Assembly (NCBI RefSeq): GCF_014204715.1
Contig: NZ_JACHLY010000001.1
Coordinates: 744,001 to 808,000, forward strand
Origin: Streptomonospora salina
GTDB lineage: Bacteria; Actinomycetota; Actinomycetes; Streptosporangiales; Streptosporangiaceae
Length of the DNA stretch: 64,000 nt
Direction of reading: 5' to 3'
This document shows positions 1 through 9,227 of the stretch, one piece after another; positions within the stretch are counted from its first letter, which is position 1; each line of letters starts with the position of its first letter. The position numbers were made by a program, and so were the translations under genes. Under the pieces are notes generated by a model, which did not search any database, was not told where the DNA came from, and saw only the letters and a list, made by a program, of their open reading frames with translations.

Positions 1-258
1 TAAGCCCCTCCGCCGGCGCCGACCGCGGCCGGAGGATTCCTCGGCCCAGCGGGACGCCGAGCCGCCGCCCGCGGCCGTGCACGCTCAGTCGTCCGCTGCG
101 AAGCGGGCAGCGAGAGGCGCCCCCGGCTGTCCGGGTCCGGGGCCGCGTTCTCCGCCGCCGCGCTCGCCCCCGCTGCACGTGCTCGGCTCGCGGGTGTGAC
201 GAATCCAGTACGCCCTGCACCCGGAATGAACCGCTTGAATCGGGTACACCTGGTGTTC

Positions 259-1083
259 ATGGACACGTCGCGCATCGTCTACGACGACCGGGGAACCGGC
301 GAGGCCGTACTGCTGCTGCACGGGCTGGGCCACCACCGCCGGGCCTGGCGGACCGTGGCGGCCGGCCTCGCGCCCCACTACCGGGTCGTGGCCGCGGACC
401 TGCCGGGCTTCGGGGAGTCGCCCGCACCCGGCCCCGGGGGCCCGCGCGCCTACGACGTGGACTACCTCGTGGACGCCGTGCTGCAGCTGTGCGCCGACCT
501 CGGGCTGGAGGAGCGCCCGCACGTGGTGGGCAACTCCCTGGGCGGCGCTGTGGCACTGGAGATGGCCGCACGCGGCCGGGCGGCCTCGGTGACCGCGCTG
601 TCTCCGATCGGGTTCGGCTCCGCCGCGCGCACCGCCGGTGCGCGCACCCTGGCCCTGGGCGCCCGCGCGGCGGCCCGCATTCCGCAGCGCCTCGTCCGCG
701 CCGCCGCGCACACCCCGCCGGCCCGCGCACTGGCGCAGCGGGCTCTGCGCGCCGACCCCGGGCCACCGGCCGCGCACGGCATCGCCTTCGACACCTCGGT
801 GATCGCGCCGGGCTCGCCGTTCGTGCGAATGGCCCGGCACGTGGCCCGCTACACCTTCTCCGGCACCGTCGCCTGCCCGGTCACCGTCGCCTGGGGCGAG
901 CGCGACCGGTTGCTGCCGCCCGCCGGGGCGCGGCGGGCGCTGCGCCGCATCCCGCACGCCCGCAGCGTCGTGCTGCCGGGCTGCGGGCACATCCCCATGG
1001 CCGACGACCCGCGCGCGGTGGCGGCCGTGGTCCTGCGCGGCTGCCGCGGCGCCGCCCCGTACGCAGACGCGGCGCGCCGCTGA
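259..1083 (+). CDS. alpha/beta hydrolase
   Basis: A 274-residue alpha/beta-fold hydrolase, probably a cytoplasmic esterase or lipase-like enzyme of unknown substrate. The oxyanion-hole HG motif (HGLGHHRRAW) is near residue 20. The nucleophile elbow GNSLGG is near residue 92. An Asp in WGERDRLLP and a His in GCGHIPMADDP complete the triad. The ATG at 259 begins just before the first beta strand; GTG at 196 and ATG at 226 are in-frame alternatives, and none has a strong ribosome binding site. It converges on thrS, with a strong hairpin between them. No signal peptide is seen. The family is certain, the substrate is not. Confidence 0.85.
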   Translation: MDTSRIVYDDRGTGEAVLLLHGLGHHRRAWRTVAAGLAPHYRVVAADLPGFGESPAPGPGGPRAYDVDYLVDAVLQLCADLGLEERPHVVGNSLGGAVALEMAARGRAASVTALSPIGFGSAARTAGARTLALGARAAARIPQRLVRAAAHTPPARALAQRALRADPGPPAAHGIAFDTSVIAPGSPFVRMARHVARYTFSGTVACPVTVAWGERDRLLPPAGARRALRRIPHARSVVLPGCGHIPMADDPRAVAAVVLRGCRGAAPYADAARR

Positions 1084-1120
1084 TCCGGCCGCCGGGCGGC
1101 TGCGGATCCGGTCCGGCGGC

Positions 1121-1164
1121 GGAGTGGTGCGCTCGGCTCCCGCGGGAGCCGAGCGCACCACTCC
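1121..1164. terminator. bidirectional hairpin between convergent genes
   Basis: A perfect 20-bp inverted repeat with a 4-base loop (cgcg) lies between the convergent hydrolase and thrS stops. There is no T-run. This is the stem-only form usual for actinomycete terminators, and it can serve both strands. Confidence 0.85.
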
Positions 1165-1188
1165 CGTTCCGGAGAACGGCGCCCGGTT

Positions 1189-3162
1189 CTAGCGGCGCTC
1201 GCGCACCGCGCGGACGATCTCCTCGGCGGCGTCGTCGAGCGTCACCCCGTTGTTCTGGGAACCGTCGCGGTAGCGGAACGACACGGCGCCCTTGGCGATG
1301 TCGTCGTCGCCGGCCAGCAGCATGAACGGGATCTTCTGCTTCTGGGCGTTGCGGATCTTCTTCTGCATCCGGTCGTCACCGGAGTCGACCTCGGCGCGGA
1401 CGCCCTCGGCGCGCAGCCGCTCGGCGAATCCCGCCAGGTAGGGCGCGTGCTCGTCGGCGATGGGGATGCCCACCGCCTGCACCGGCGCCAGCCAGGCGGG
1501 GAACGCGCCGGCGTAGTGCTCCAGCAGCACGCCGAAGAACCGCTCGATCGAGCCGAACAGGGCACGGTGGATCATGATCGGGCGGCGGCGGGATCCGTCG
1601 GCGGCGGTGTACTCCAGCTCGAAGCGCTTGGGCTGCTGGAAGTCGACCTGCAGGGTGGCCATCTGCCAGGTGCGGCCGATGGCGTCCTTGGCCTGCACCG
1701 AGACCTTGGGACCGTAGTAGGCGGCACCGCCGGGATCCATGACCAGGTCCAGCCCCTGCTTCTCGGCGGCCTGGCGCAGGGTCGCGGTGGCCTCCTCCCA
1801 CTCCTCGGGCTCGCCGATGAACTTCTCGGACTCGCCGCGGGTGGACAGCTCCAGGTAGAAGTCGCTGAGCCCGTAGTCGCGGAGCAGGTCCAGCACGAAC
1901 GTGAGCAGGCTGTCCAGCTCGTCGGGGGCCTGTTCGCGGGTGCAGTAGATGTGGGAGTCGTCCTGGGTGAATCCGCGGGCGCGGGTCAGGCCGTGCACGA
2001 CGCCCGACTTCTCGTAGCGGTAGACCGTGCCGAACTCGAACAGCCGCAGCGGCAGCTCACGGTAGGACCGGCCCCGCGAGCGGTAGATCAGGTTGTGCAT
2101 GGGGCAGTTCATGGCCTTGAGGTAGTAGTCCTGCCCCTCGAACTCCATGGGGGGGAACATGCCCTCGCTGTAGTTCGGCAGGTGCCCCGAGGTCTCGAAC
2201 AGCTGCGCCTTGGCGATATGCGGGGTGTTGACGAACTCGTACCCGGCCTCCTCGTGGCGCCGGCGCGAGTACTCCTCCATCTCCTTGCGGACCACGCCGC
2301 CCTTGGGGTGGAAGACCGGAAGCCCCGATCCCAGCTCTTCCGGGAAGGAGAACAGGTCGAGCTCGGCGCCGAGCTTGCGGTGGTCGCGCTTCTCGGCCTC
2401 CTCCAGGAACGCGAGGTAGTCCTTGAGCGCGTCGCGGCTCTCCCAGGCGGTGCCGTAGATGCGCTGCAGCTGCGGGTTGGCTTCGCTGCCGCGCCAGTAG
2501 GCGGCGGCCGAGCGCATCAGCTTGAAGGCGGGCACGGCCTTGGTCGAGGGCAGGTGCGGACCCCGGCACAGGTCCGTCCAGCACAGATCGCCGGTCTTGG
2601 GGTGCACGTTGTCGTACATCGTCAGCGCGCCGGCGCCGACCTCGACCCCGGCGCCCTCGGCGGAGTCGTCGGCGTCGCCCTTGAGGCCGATCAGCTCCAG
2701 CTTGTAGGGCTCGGCGGCGAGCTCGGAGCGCGCCTCGTCGTCGGAGACCGGGCGGCGGCGGAAGCCCTGGCCCTGCTTGACGATCTCCTGCATGCGCTTC
2801 TCGACGCGCTTGAGATCGTCGGAGGTGAAGGGTTCGGCGACGTCGAAATCGTAGTAGAAGCCGTTCTCGACGGGCGGGCCGATACCGAGCTTGGCGTCGG
2901 GGAACAGCTCCTGGACGGCTTGGGCCATCACGTGGGCGGTGGAGTGGCGCAGGATGGCGCGGCCGTCCTCGGAGCCGACGGCGACGGGCTCGACGGTGTC
3001 GCCCTCGGCGAGCTCGTGGGCGAGGTCGCGCAGTTCGCCGTCGACACGGGCCGCGACCACGGTCCGCCCGTCGGCGTCGAGGGCCTCGCCGGCCGTAGTC
3101 TGAGCCGCCACCGCACGCTCGGTTCCGGCGAGGGTGATACGCAACTCAGGCACGACGGACAC
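1189..3162 (-). CDS. thrS: threonine--tRNA ligase
   Basis: Threonyl-tRNA synthetase, 657 residues, the normal bacterial length. It charges tRNA-Thr in the cytoplasm. In order it shows an N-terminal TGS domain (about 1-65), the second additional domain with the HSTAHVMAQ editing motif (from about 73), a class II catalytic core with motif 2 around [13 protein letters not shown]-type sequence and motif 3 near the [10 protein letters not shown] segment, and a C-terminal anticodon-binding domain. The ATG at 3162 gives the expected N-terminus. The 413 bp upstream is shared with the divergent monooxygenase gene. I see no convincing T-box leader. A single-copy housekeeping gene; very secure. Confidence 0.97.
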   Translation of the reverse strand: MSVVPELRITLAGTERAVAAQTTAGEALDADGRTVVAARVDGELRDLAHELAEGDTVEPVAVGSEDGRAILRHSTAHVMAQAVQELFPDAKLGIGPPVENGFYYDFDVAEPFTSDDLKRVEKRMQEIVKQGQGFRRRPVSDDEARSELAAEPYKLELIGLKGDADDSAEGAGVEVGAGALTMYDNVHPKTGDLCWTDLCRGPHLPSTKAVPAFKLMRSAAAYWRGSEANPQLQRIYGTAWESRDALKDYLAFLEEAEKRDHRKLGAELDLFSFPEELGSGLPVFHPKGGVVRKEMEEYSRRRHEEAGYEFVNTPHIAKAQLFETSGHLPNYSEGMFPPMEFEGQDYYLKAMNCPMHNLIYRSRGRSYRELPLRLFEFGTVYRYEKSGVVHGLTRARGFTQDDSHIYCTREQAPDELDSLLTFVLDLLRDYGLSDFYLELSTRGESEKFIGEPEEWEEATATLRQAAEKQGLDLVMDPGGAAYYGPKVSVQAKDAIGRTWQMATLQVDFQQPKRFELEYTAADGSRRRPIMIHRALFGSIERFFGVLLEHYAGAFPAWLAPVQAVGIPIADEHAPYLAGFAERLRAEGVRAEVDSGDDRMQKKIRNAQKQKIPFMLLAGDDDIAKGAVSFRYRDGSQNNGVTLDDAAEEIVRAVRERR

Positions 3163-3575
3163 AGTGGCTCCTCACACGTTGGTCGGCGAATACTCGCGGG
3201 GTTCGCTACGCGGCCCGGGGCACGGGGCGCGCCGCGCCGCTGCCCCGATGCTATCGGCTCGGCCCGCGCCGCGTGCCCTCCGCGGGCACGGCGGCCGGAG
3301 CCCGCGTGCGGCAGCGGCGCGACCGCGCTCGGCCTCGCCCCGGCCAACCGTAAGAATCGCGTTGGAATTCCGGGCCGCCGTATCCGGGACCGGCCCGCGG
3401 CGAATCCCGGCGTCCCGGACGCTTGACCACCGAAATCGACCGTACGCACCAGGAATCGACCATCGCGGGATCAAGTCGGACCGTTTAGGCTCCATTGGGT
3501 GCCACAAGGCCCCCGAACGGGCATACATCCCATCGGGAGCAGGCAAGACGGAAACGAGCGGGCCCGGGGGTTCCT
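3163..3575. other. divergent intergenic region thrS / monooxygenase
   Basis: This 413-bp gap separates divergently transcribed genes and must hold both promoters. I could not assign convincing -35/-10 pairs, and no open frame here looks coding. Confidence 0.5.
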
Positions 3576-4835
3576 GTGCGAGTCGTGGTCATAGGGGCAG
3601 GTATCGCCGGCATGTCGCTGGCCGCCGCGCTCACGCGCGACGGTGTACCGGCCACGGTCCTGGAGCAGGCGCCGGGCCCGACCCCCGACGGAGTGGGCGT
3701 CCATCTGACGCCCAACGCGCTGCACCCGCTGCGGCGCCTGGGACTGGGGCGCGCTCTGGAGCGCACGGGCGTGCGCCCCGCTTCGCGCGACATGCTGCGG
3801 TGGGACGACGACCGCCTGCTGGACAGCGCTCCGCTGGGCGAGGAATTCGCCGAACGCTACGGCGCCTCCCCGCTGACCCTGTTGTGCTCCGACCTGCACC
3901 GGGCTCTGCGCGAGGCGGTACCCGCCGGCACGGTGCGCTACGGCCGCTACGCCACCGACCTGCTGGAGGACAGCGACGGCGTCACCGTGCGCTGCTCCGA
4001 CGGCCGACAGGTGCACGGCGACGTCGCCATCGGGGCCGACGGCGCCAACTCTCTCGTGCGGAGCCTGCTCAACACCGAGCACTACCGCCCGCCCCGCCGA
4101 CTGCTCTACCGGGGTCTGGCTTCGGCATCGCGCGCGCCCGAGGCGTGCGGCGACGCGCGGGTGCGCGTATGGGCCGGAAGCGACCGCTACATCTCGTGCT
4201 TTCCCGTCGCCGGCGGGGCGCAGGTGAGCTTCACGGCGACGGTGCCCGCCGGCGCGGACGATCCCGGTTCCTACACCGCCCGCGACCGCGTCCGCGACCT
4301 CGCAGAGGCGTTCGACGGCTGGAGTTCTGCGGCGCTGGGGCTGGTGGCGGCCGCCGAATGGGTGGGGGTATGGGGCGTCCACGACCACGCCCCCGTCCCC
4401 GTGTGGAACCGGGGCCGCGTCGCGCTGGCGGGCGCCGCGGCCCACCCCACGCTCCCGTTCTTCGAGCAGGCGCCCAACCAGGCGATCGAGGACGCGGTGA
4501 TTCTGGCGGACCGGCTGCGGGACGCAACGGCGCTGTCCGCCGACCGCGCTCTGGCGGACTACGTGCGGACGCGCAGGCGCCGCACCGACCGCCTGCACGC
4601 CGTCACCGACGGGATCCTGGCCGCGCTGCGGACCTCCGGGGAGCGTACGCCGGAAGCCTGGGCGCAGGCGGTGGCACGGGCCGAGAAGGCCAACGCCGAT
4701 GCGATCTACGGCTGCGGTCCGGAGGAGGACGGCGGCGGCCGGCCCGCGGCCGCCGAGCCGACCGCGGGCCCGGCGGGCGCCGCGTCCGGGCGCAGTGGCG
4801 CTGGTGCGGTGCATCGGGTTCGCCCGCACGGATGA
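3576..4835 (+). CDS. FAD-dependent monooxygenase
   Basis: A 419-residue flavoprotein of the PheA/UbiH (PF01494) aromatic hydroxylase family, which uses NAD(P)H and O2 to hydroxylate small substrates. The Rossmann motif GAGIAG lies within the first 12 residues. The DG motif (GADGANS) is central, and a GD-type motif near GRVALAGAAAHPTLPF precedes the FAD-contacting helix with QAIEDA. The GTG start at 3576 is chosen because it sits right before the first beta strand (RVVVIGAG) and follows a G-rich SD (ccggggg). The GD box reads GAAAHP instead of the common GDAAH, a tolerated variant. Substrate unknown; it stands alone and is divergent from thrS. Confidence 0.88.
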   Translation: MRVVVIGAGIAGMSLAAALTRDGVPATVLEQAPGPTPDGVGVHLTPNALHPLRRLGLGRALERTGVRPASRDMLRWDDDRLLDSAPLGEEFAERYGASPLTLLCSDLHRALREAVPAGTVRYGRYATDLLEDSDGVTVRCSDGRQVHGDVAIGADGANSLVRSLLNTEHYRPPRRLLYRGLASASRAPEACGDARVRVWAGSDRYISCFPVAGGAQVSFTATVPAGADDPGSYTARDRVRDLAEAFDGWSSAALGLVAAAEWVGVWGVHDHAPVPVWNRGRVALAGAAAHPTLPFFEQAPNQAIEDAVILADRLRDATALSADRALADYVRTRRRRTDRLHAVTDGILAALRTSGERTPEAWAQAVARAEKANADAIYGCGPEEDGGGRPAAAEPTAGPAGAASGRSGAGAVHRVRPHG

Positions 4836-4938
4836 ATCCGGGGCCGCGCCGCCGTCCCGCGCACCGTTGCGGTACCGCTTCGGATTCGTGCCGCTTGCCC
4901 CGTTACTCGGGCTTGATAAGCGGGATATCGTGGAACGC

Positions 4939-5352
4939 ATGTCTCCGAGCCCCATGAGCGGCGCTGGCTCCCCGGACCCGGCGGCATCCCCCACGTCACG
5001 TGCCCACCGACGCTCCCGGCGGTGGCGACGGCTTCGCGCCCGTCTGCGCATCTGGCGCCGGCGCATGCACGCGCACCCCGTCCTGAGCCTGACCTGGCGG
5101 GCCGCGGTCGCGACCGTCGGCACGGTGATCCTGCTCGCCGGGGTCGTGATGTGCGTCACACCGGGCCCCGGAATCGCGGGCATCATCCTGGGGCTGGCGA
5201 TTCTGGCCACCGAGTTCAACTGGGCACGGGGCATCCTGCTCTACGCGCGCCGGTGGGCCCACTACGCCAAGCTCCGGGCCGTGGAAAGGGCGCAGCGGCG
5301 CATGGAGCGCAAGAAGTCCGCTCCTCCCCGGTCCGCGTCGGTTCGGCGCTGA
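4939..5352 (+). CDS. TIGR02611 family membrane protein
   Basis: A 137-residue actinobacterial membrane protein of unknown function. A basic N-terminus with many Arg (residues 15-45) is followed by two hydrophobic segments (about 50-72 and 75-92) carrying the family signature TPGPGIAG...LAILATEF, then a basic tail. The ATG at 4939 is favoured because it gives a compact protein close to the family length; upstream in-frame sequence overlaps the previous gene's tail. A 20-bp perfect hairpin begins directly after the stop. Role not known; the family is conserved in actinomycetes. Confidence 0.85.
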   Translation: MSPSPMSGAGSPDPAASPTSRAHRRSRRWRRLRARLRIWRRRMHAHPVLSLTWRAAVATVGTVILLAGVVMCVTPGPGIAGIILGLAILATEFNWARGILLYARRWAHYAKLRAVERAQRRMERKKSAPPRSASVRR

Positions 5353-5407
5353 CGCCCTTCCGCACCGCGCGGAACGGGCGACCGGCCCCGCGCGGTGCGG
5401 AAGGGCG
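5353..5407 (+). terminator. 20-bp perfect stem-loop terminator
   Basis: An inverted repeat starting one base after the stop codon: arms 5353-5372 and 5388-5407 pair perfectly over 20 bp around a 15-base loop. There is no T-run. It probably terminates the TIGR02611 transcript. Confidence 0.85.
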
Positions 5408-5648
5408 AGCGGAACCTCTGCCAGGGCGCCGGGACCGCACTGCGCGTGTGCGGACCTCCGCAGCGCCGGGAGCCGCCACGCAGCGGTCTCAGCGGGATCG
5501 GGGCGGTCGGTCGGCTGCGATGCACGGCGGCGCCCGGACCCGGTCGCCCGCCGAAACGGGGCGGCCGTTCCGGTACCGCGGCCCCCCGGAAAGCACATCG
5601 GCCTGCGCGGAAGGCGACCCTTGTCGCCGACCGGCACAGGCCGGGGTG

Positions 5649-5722
5649 TGGGCGATACTGGACTCGAACCAGTGACCTCGTCGGTGTGAACGACGCGCTC
5701 TAGCCAACTGAGCTAATCGCCC
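5649..5722 (-). tRNA. tRNA-Val(CAC)
   Basis: On the minus strand the acceptor GGGCGAT pairs with ATCGCCC, the D-arm is GCTC...GAGC, the anticodon stem CGTCG/CGACG encloses loop TTCACAC (anticodon CAC), and the T-arm is ACTGG-TTCGAGT-CCAGT. The discriminator is A. CCA is not encoded. It decodes GUG. Confidence 0.96.
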
Positions 5723-6172
5723 GGCGGTGTCCGCCCCTGCGGGACGAACACTGAAAACTCTAGCGCATCCGGAGGGGTGCCTCGTGCAATCCGCCCCCGA
5801 CAGCCGAGGGCAGTGTGACCGACGTCTCATCAATCGGAGGCATGCGTGCGTCCAACACGGAGCAAAGCGACAAAAGCCCGGCAGCTGCGGGCATCCGGGC
5901 CCCGTACTCCCCGTTCGACGCCCCAGCGGCGCCCGAGCCCGTGACGCGCAGCACAGATCACCGGGAAATTCTTGGTTTCCGCAGCTCATTACAGTGACGG
6001 AGGATCAGGTGGCGATCCATGGACCGTCAACCGAACTCCAAGCGACCGCGACCGGTCGAAGAAATCCGCCGGTTGCGCGTCATAGGCAGCGCCCGGCCGC
6101 GTTGGAGCGGTCGAGACCGCAACGACCCCGCGCCCGAACACTGGGGCCGGATGAGAAAAAGGTTTGGCGAAG
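5723..6172. other. intergenic region upstream of ssgB
   Basis: A 450-bp gap between tRNA-Val and ssgB. It must carry promoters for the tRNA (minus) and ssgB (plus). Short open frames here lack family features and I do not call them. Confidence 0.5.
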
Positions 6173-6592
6173 ATGAACAGTAGCGGCACCACCGCCAGCG
6201 CCGAGCTGGGCCTTCGGCTCGTGGTCCCCGACCGCACGGCCGTCCCGCTGGTCGCCCGGCTGGACTACACCGCCGACGACCCGTACGCGATCAAGGTCGC
6301 CTTCCACACCGGCGAGGACGAGCCCGTCGAGTGGATCTTCGCGCGTGAACTGCTGACCGTGGGAATCGTGCGTGCGGCGGGCGACGGCGACGTGCGGGTC
6401 TGGCCCGAGACGGGCTCCGGAGAACGCACCGTCAACATCGCCCTGTCCTCGCCGTTCGGGCAGGCGCAGTTCGACGCCGAGGTTTCACCTCTCGCGGAGT
6501 TCCTCCACCGCACCTACGAGATCGTGCCCGCCGGGCAGGAGGGCGACTACGTCGACCTCGACTCCGAGATCGAGCGCCACCTGCAGCCGTAG
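6173..6592 (+). CDS. ssgB: SsgA/SsgB-family sporulation and cell division regulator
   Basis: A 139-residue SsgA-like protein (SALP), most like SsgB. In Streptomyces SsgB tethers FtsZ to the septation site during sporulation, acting at the cytoplasmic membrane face. The protein shows the family pattern LRLVVPDRTAVPL, then DPYAIKVAFHTG, VEWIFARELL, GDVRVWP and the acidic tail DLDSEIERHL, at the normal length. The ATG at 6173 gives the typical short N-terminus (MNSSGTTAS); TTG at 6164 is a less likely alternative. It stands alone, as ssgB usually does. SsgB rather than another SALP is inferred from close overall pattern and isolation. Confidence 0.92.
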   Translation: MNSSGTTASAELGLRLVVPDRTAVPLVARLDYTADDPYAIKVAFHTGEDEPVEWIFARELLTVGIVRAAGDGDVRVWPETGSGERTVNIALSSPFGQAQFDAEVSPLAEFLHRTYEIVPAGQEGDYVDLDSEIERHLQP

Positions 6593-6745
6593 CGGCGCCG
6601 CATCGCTGCGACCCGCAGGGTTTTCGCTCCGCGGCCGGGACCGCGTGTGCTCAGCCGGGGACGACGGGAACCCGCACCCGCAGCGGACGACCTACCCGGG
6701 CCACCACACGGCAAACCACCCCAGGACCGGCGATCGGGATAAACC

Positions 6746-6774
6746 GCCCGATCGCGGCGGCGAAGCGGTCGGGC
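6746..6774. terminator. hairpin between convergent ssgB and aminotransferase
   Basis: Arms 6746-6755 and 6765-6774 pair over 10 bp (one G-T) around a 9-base loop, between two convergent stops. A likely shared terminator; there is no T-run. Confidence 0.55.
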
Positions 6775-6823
6775 GCGCCCGGCGGGGCCGGAACACGCCC
6801 CGGGGCCTCAGGGGCGCCGCGGT

Positions 6824-7666
6824 TCACGGATCGATGTCGGAGGCTCCGCGCTCGACGAACACGTCCATGGCCGTGCGCGTGACCGGGCCCGGTGCCGCGG
6901 GCAGCCGCCTCCCGTCGATGGCCCGGATCGGCTGGACGTCGCGTCCCGACGACGTCAGGAACGCCTCGGAGACCCGGTCGAGGTCGGTCATCCGGATATC
7001 GGTCTCGGTACCTCCGGCCCACTCCAGGACCAGTTCCCGGGTGATCCCCGCCAGCGGCCCCGCCGACAGCGGCGGAGTCAGCAGTTCGCCGTCCAGCACC
7101 ACGAAGACGTTGCTGCCGGTGCCCTCGCACAGATCGCCGGCCGTATTGGCCAGGAGCGCCTCCCCGGCCGCGTTGCGGCGTGCGTAGTCCAGCGAAACCA
7201 CGTTCTCCGCATAAGACGTCGTCTTCAGACCGGTCAGCGGGCCGTTCTCGTTGCGTGTCCACGGCGGAACCGCCACGTCGACGGTGGGCGCCGGCCGCTT
7301 CAACGGCCCCACCGCCACAACGCAGGTCAGCTCGCCCGGTGTGCGCTCCGAGCCCAACGGGCCGGAGCCGGCGGTCACCGTGATACGCACCCGCGACAGT
7401 TCGATGCCGGGATTGGCCTCCAGCGCCCGGCGCACGCCCCCGGCGATGAGGTCGAGGTCGGGCTCGGCAAGCCCCAGCCCGGCCGCGGAGCGGGCGAGCC
7501 GCTGCAGATGCCGGGTCAGCGCGAAGGGCTCTCCGGCCACAGCCTTGACCGTCTCGAAGACGCCGTCCCCCACGGTGATGCCGTGGTCCAGGACGGGGAT
7601 CAGGCCTTCGCTCTCGTCGACGACCCGACCGCGCCCGAATCCCGCGCCGGCGATCCACACCCGCAT
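6824..7666 (-). CDS. aminotransferase class IV (4-amino-4-deoxychorismate lyase / BCAT-like)
   Basis: A 280-residue PLP fold-type IV enzyme. The N-terminal half has the DHGITVGDGVFET motif (about 27-39). The PLP lysine lies in GLKTTSYAENV near residue 158. The cofactor-binding segment CEGTGSNVFVV is near 190, and the phosphate-binding Thr is in SSGRDV near 247. The family includes aminodeoxychorismate lyase (folate pathway, PABA formation) and branched-chain or D-amino acid aminotransferases. The short length and solitary context favour a PabC-like role, but the sequence alone does not decide. The ATG is preceded by a strong SD (gaggagg). Confidence 0.88.
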   Translation of the reverse strand: MRVWIAGAGFGRGRVVDESEGLIPVLDHGITVGDGVFETVKAVAGEPFALTRHLQRLARSAAGLGLAEPDLDLIAGGVRRALEANPGIELSRVRITVTAGSGPLGSERTPGELTCVVAVGPLKRPAPTVDVAVPPWTRNENGPLTGLKTTSYAENVVSLDYARRNAAGEALLANTAGDLCEGTGSNVFVVLDGELLTPPLSAGPLAGITRELVLEWAGGTETDIRMTDLDRVSEAFLTSSGRDVQPIRAIDGRRLPAAPGPVTRTAMDVFVERGASDIDP

Positions 7667-8141
7667 GCTCGACTCCTCCTCTGTGCTGGTCGCCGCGGCC
7701 TCCGCGGAACGGCCGACCGCCCGTGCCGGGCGCGGCGGAACCGGGCCGCTGCGCGATCGCCCCGCGCACGCGAACCGCGCCGGTCCGCATCCTCAGATCC
7801 TGCCACTTCGGCGGCCTCCGCGCGGGCGCGCCGCGACGGTGCCGCCGGCGCCGCATGCGCGCCGAGCCCGCGGACGCAAGGGCAGTGACCGGCTTTGGCC
7901 GCACCCCTATGCGTACAGGCCACCACGGGTAACGTAACCAATCGCACCGGTACCCGTCCTATCGCACTAAGTAGCCACCCGTCCGACACGCCGCAGCAAA
8001 GCGACTGGACGTGTCACGAATGGCTATCATCTGGGCAACGCTTATGAGGACCCTCGCCCCCGGGGGTTCCGCGGACGCATACGCGCCCCTGATCCCGGGG
8101 GCGGCGCGGTCCGCCCGAGACGACGACGGATCAAGAGAGCT
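7667..8141. other. divergent intergenic region
   Basis: A 475-bp gap between the minus-strand aminotransferase and the plus-strand roadblock gene. It should hold both promoters. A tatcat -10-like hexamer is at about 8024 but no good -35 partner is visible. No gene is supported. Confidence 0.45.
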
Positions 8142-8573
8142 ATGACCTCACAGAGCACCGCCCCCGGAGAGTTGAGCTGGCTGCTCGACGACCTCCTCAC
8201 CCGCGCACAGGGAGCCCGCCACGCCATCGTCCTGTCCACGGACGGTCTCCTCATGGCGTCCTCCAGCGCATTGGACCGCTCCAGCGCCGAGCATCTGGCG
8301 GCGATCACCTCCGGTCTGCACAGCCTGGCGGCAGGGGCGGGCAAACAGTTCAGCGCGGGCGAGATCCGCCAGACCATCGTCGAGATGGACGACGCTTTCC
8401 TGTTCGTCGCCGCCGCCGGGGAGGGCGCGTGCATGGCACTGCTCTCCGAAACCGACTGCGACGTCGGCCTGATCGCCTACGAGATGAACAAGGTGATCGA
8501 GCGGGTCGGCCAGTACCTCACCGCACCGCCCCGTCCGGACATGCCCACTACGCCGGCCCACGTCGAGCGCTGA
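8142..8573 (+). CDS. roadblock/LC7 domain protein
   Basis: A 143-residue protein formed almost entirely by one roadblock/LC7 domain (about 10-125). It shares the actinomycete pattern LDDLLTRAQGARHAIVLSTDGLLMASS and the EMNKVIERVG helix. Such proteins are the CvnB component of conservons, where they act with a sensor kinase (CvnA), a DUF742 protein (CvnC) and a small GTPase (CvnD). None of those partners is adjacent, so this is an orphan copy. It is likely cytosolic and may regulate a Ras-like GTPase encoded elsewhere. The start follows a modest SD (aagagagct). A hairpin follows the gene. Confidence 0.9.
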   Translation: MTSQSTAPGELSWLLDDLLTRAQGARHAIVLSTDGLLMASSSALDRSSAEHLAAITSGLHSLAAGAGKQFSAGEIRQTIVEMDDAFLFVAAAGEGACMALLSETDCDVGLIAYEMNKVIERVGQYLTAPPRPDMPTTPAHVER

Positions 8574-8590
8574 TCCGCCGCAGGTCCCCA

Positions 8591-8619
8591 CAGGCGGTGC
8601 CGCGCGCCCGCACCGCCTG
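8591..8619 (+). terminator. hairpin after roadblock gene
   Basis: 10-bp perfect arms (8591-8600 and 8610-8619) with a 9-base loop, 17 bp after the stop codon. A stem-only terminator candidate. Confidence 0.6.
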
Positions 8620-8732
8620 CCCTCCGCCTGCGGACCCGTGCGGATCCGATTTCGTGTGCACGCCGGTTATCCGCTAGAGTTCTAACCACAGCGAAGGAGG
8701 CGCCCCGCCCCGAGCGGGACACCTTCCTCCGC

Positions 8733-8804
8733 GCGGACGTGGCTCAGTGGTAGAGCATCACCTTGCCAAGGTGAGGGTCGCGGGTTCGAATCCCGTCGTC
8801 CGCT
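8733..8804 (+). tRNA. tRNA-Gly(GCC), copy 1
   Basis: Acceptor GCGGACG/CGTCCGC, anticodon stem TCACC/GGTGA with loop TTGCCAA (anticodon GCC), T-loop TTCGAAT, discriminator T. No encoded CCA. First of four clustered tRNA genes. Confidence 0.96.
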
Positions 8805-8848
8805 CGGCGTGCACAAGCACGGACAACCGTGGGTACGCTCATGGGTAC

Positions 8849-8920
8849 GCGGACGTGGCTCAGTGGTAGAGCATCACCTTGCCAAGGTGAGGGTCGCGGG
8901 TTCGAATCCCGTCGTCCGCT
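8849..8920 (+). tRNA. tRNA-Gly(GCC), copy 2
   Basis: Sequence identical to the copy 44 bp upstream over all 72 positions (anticodon GCC). A tandem duplicate. Confidence 0.96.
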
Positions 8921-8966
8921 CGGAGTAGCCGTAAGGGGTCGCATCGGACCCTCGGTCACGGCTCGC

Positions 8967-9038
8967 GGCGGAGTGGCCGAGTGGCTTAGGCAAGGGACTG
9001 CAAATCCCTGTACACGGGTTCGATTCCCGTCTCCGCCT
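8967..9038 (+). tRNA. tRNA-Cys(GCA)
   Basis: Acceptor GGCGGAG/CTCCGCC, anticodon stem AGGGA/TCCCT around CTGCAAA (anticodon GCA), T-loop TTCGATT, discriminator T. CCA follows in the genome at 9039-9041. Confidence 0.95.
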
Positions 9039-9042
9039 CCAC

Positions 9043-9116
9043 GGGCGGTTAGCTCAGTTGGTTAGAGCGCTACCTTGACACGGTAGAGGTCACAGGTTCG
9101 AATCCTGTATCGCCCA
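9043..9116 (+). tRNA. tRNA-Val(GAC)
   Basis: Acceptor GGGCGGT pairs with ATCGCCC (one G-T). The anticodon stem CTACC/GGTAG encloses TTGACAC (anticodon GAC). Discriminator A, with encoded CCA at 9117-9119. A tyrosine recombinase remnant lies about 110 bp beyond its 3' end and points toward it, so the 3' half may be an old att site. Confidence 0.96.
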
Positions 9117-9227
9117 CCAGCAACATCGCAGGTCAGGATGGGTCTCTCAGATCTGTCCACGGACGGCGTCAGCCGCCGTGGGAGACATCTGGGAGGTCAT
9201 CTTTTTTCCGGGGGTTCGTCGAGACCC

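Noticed and set aside
3163-3250. Possible T-box leader for thrS
   Set aside because: I could not find the conserved T-box sequence or a specifier loop layout.
1447-3426. A 659-codon open frame opposite thrS
   Set aside because: Shadow of thrS caused by GC-rich third positions; no domains.
8142-9116. A conservon (CvnABCD)
   Set aside because: Only the roadblock component is present; kinase, DUF742 and GTPase genes are missing.
9163-9179. Short inverted repeat after the tRNA array
   Set aside because: Only a 6-bp stem, and the T-run is over 20 bases away; too weak to call a terminator.
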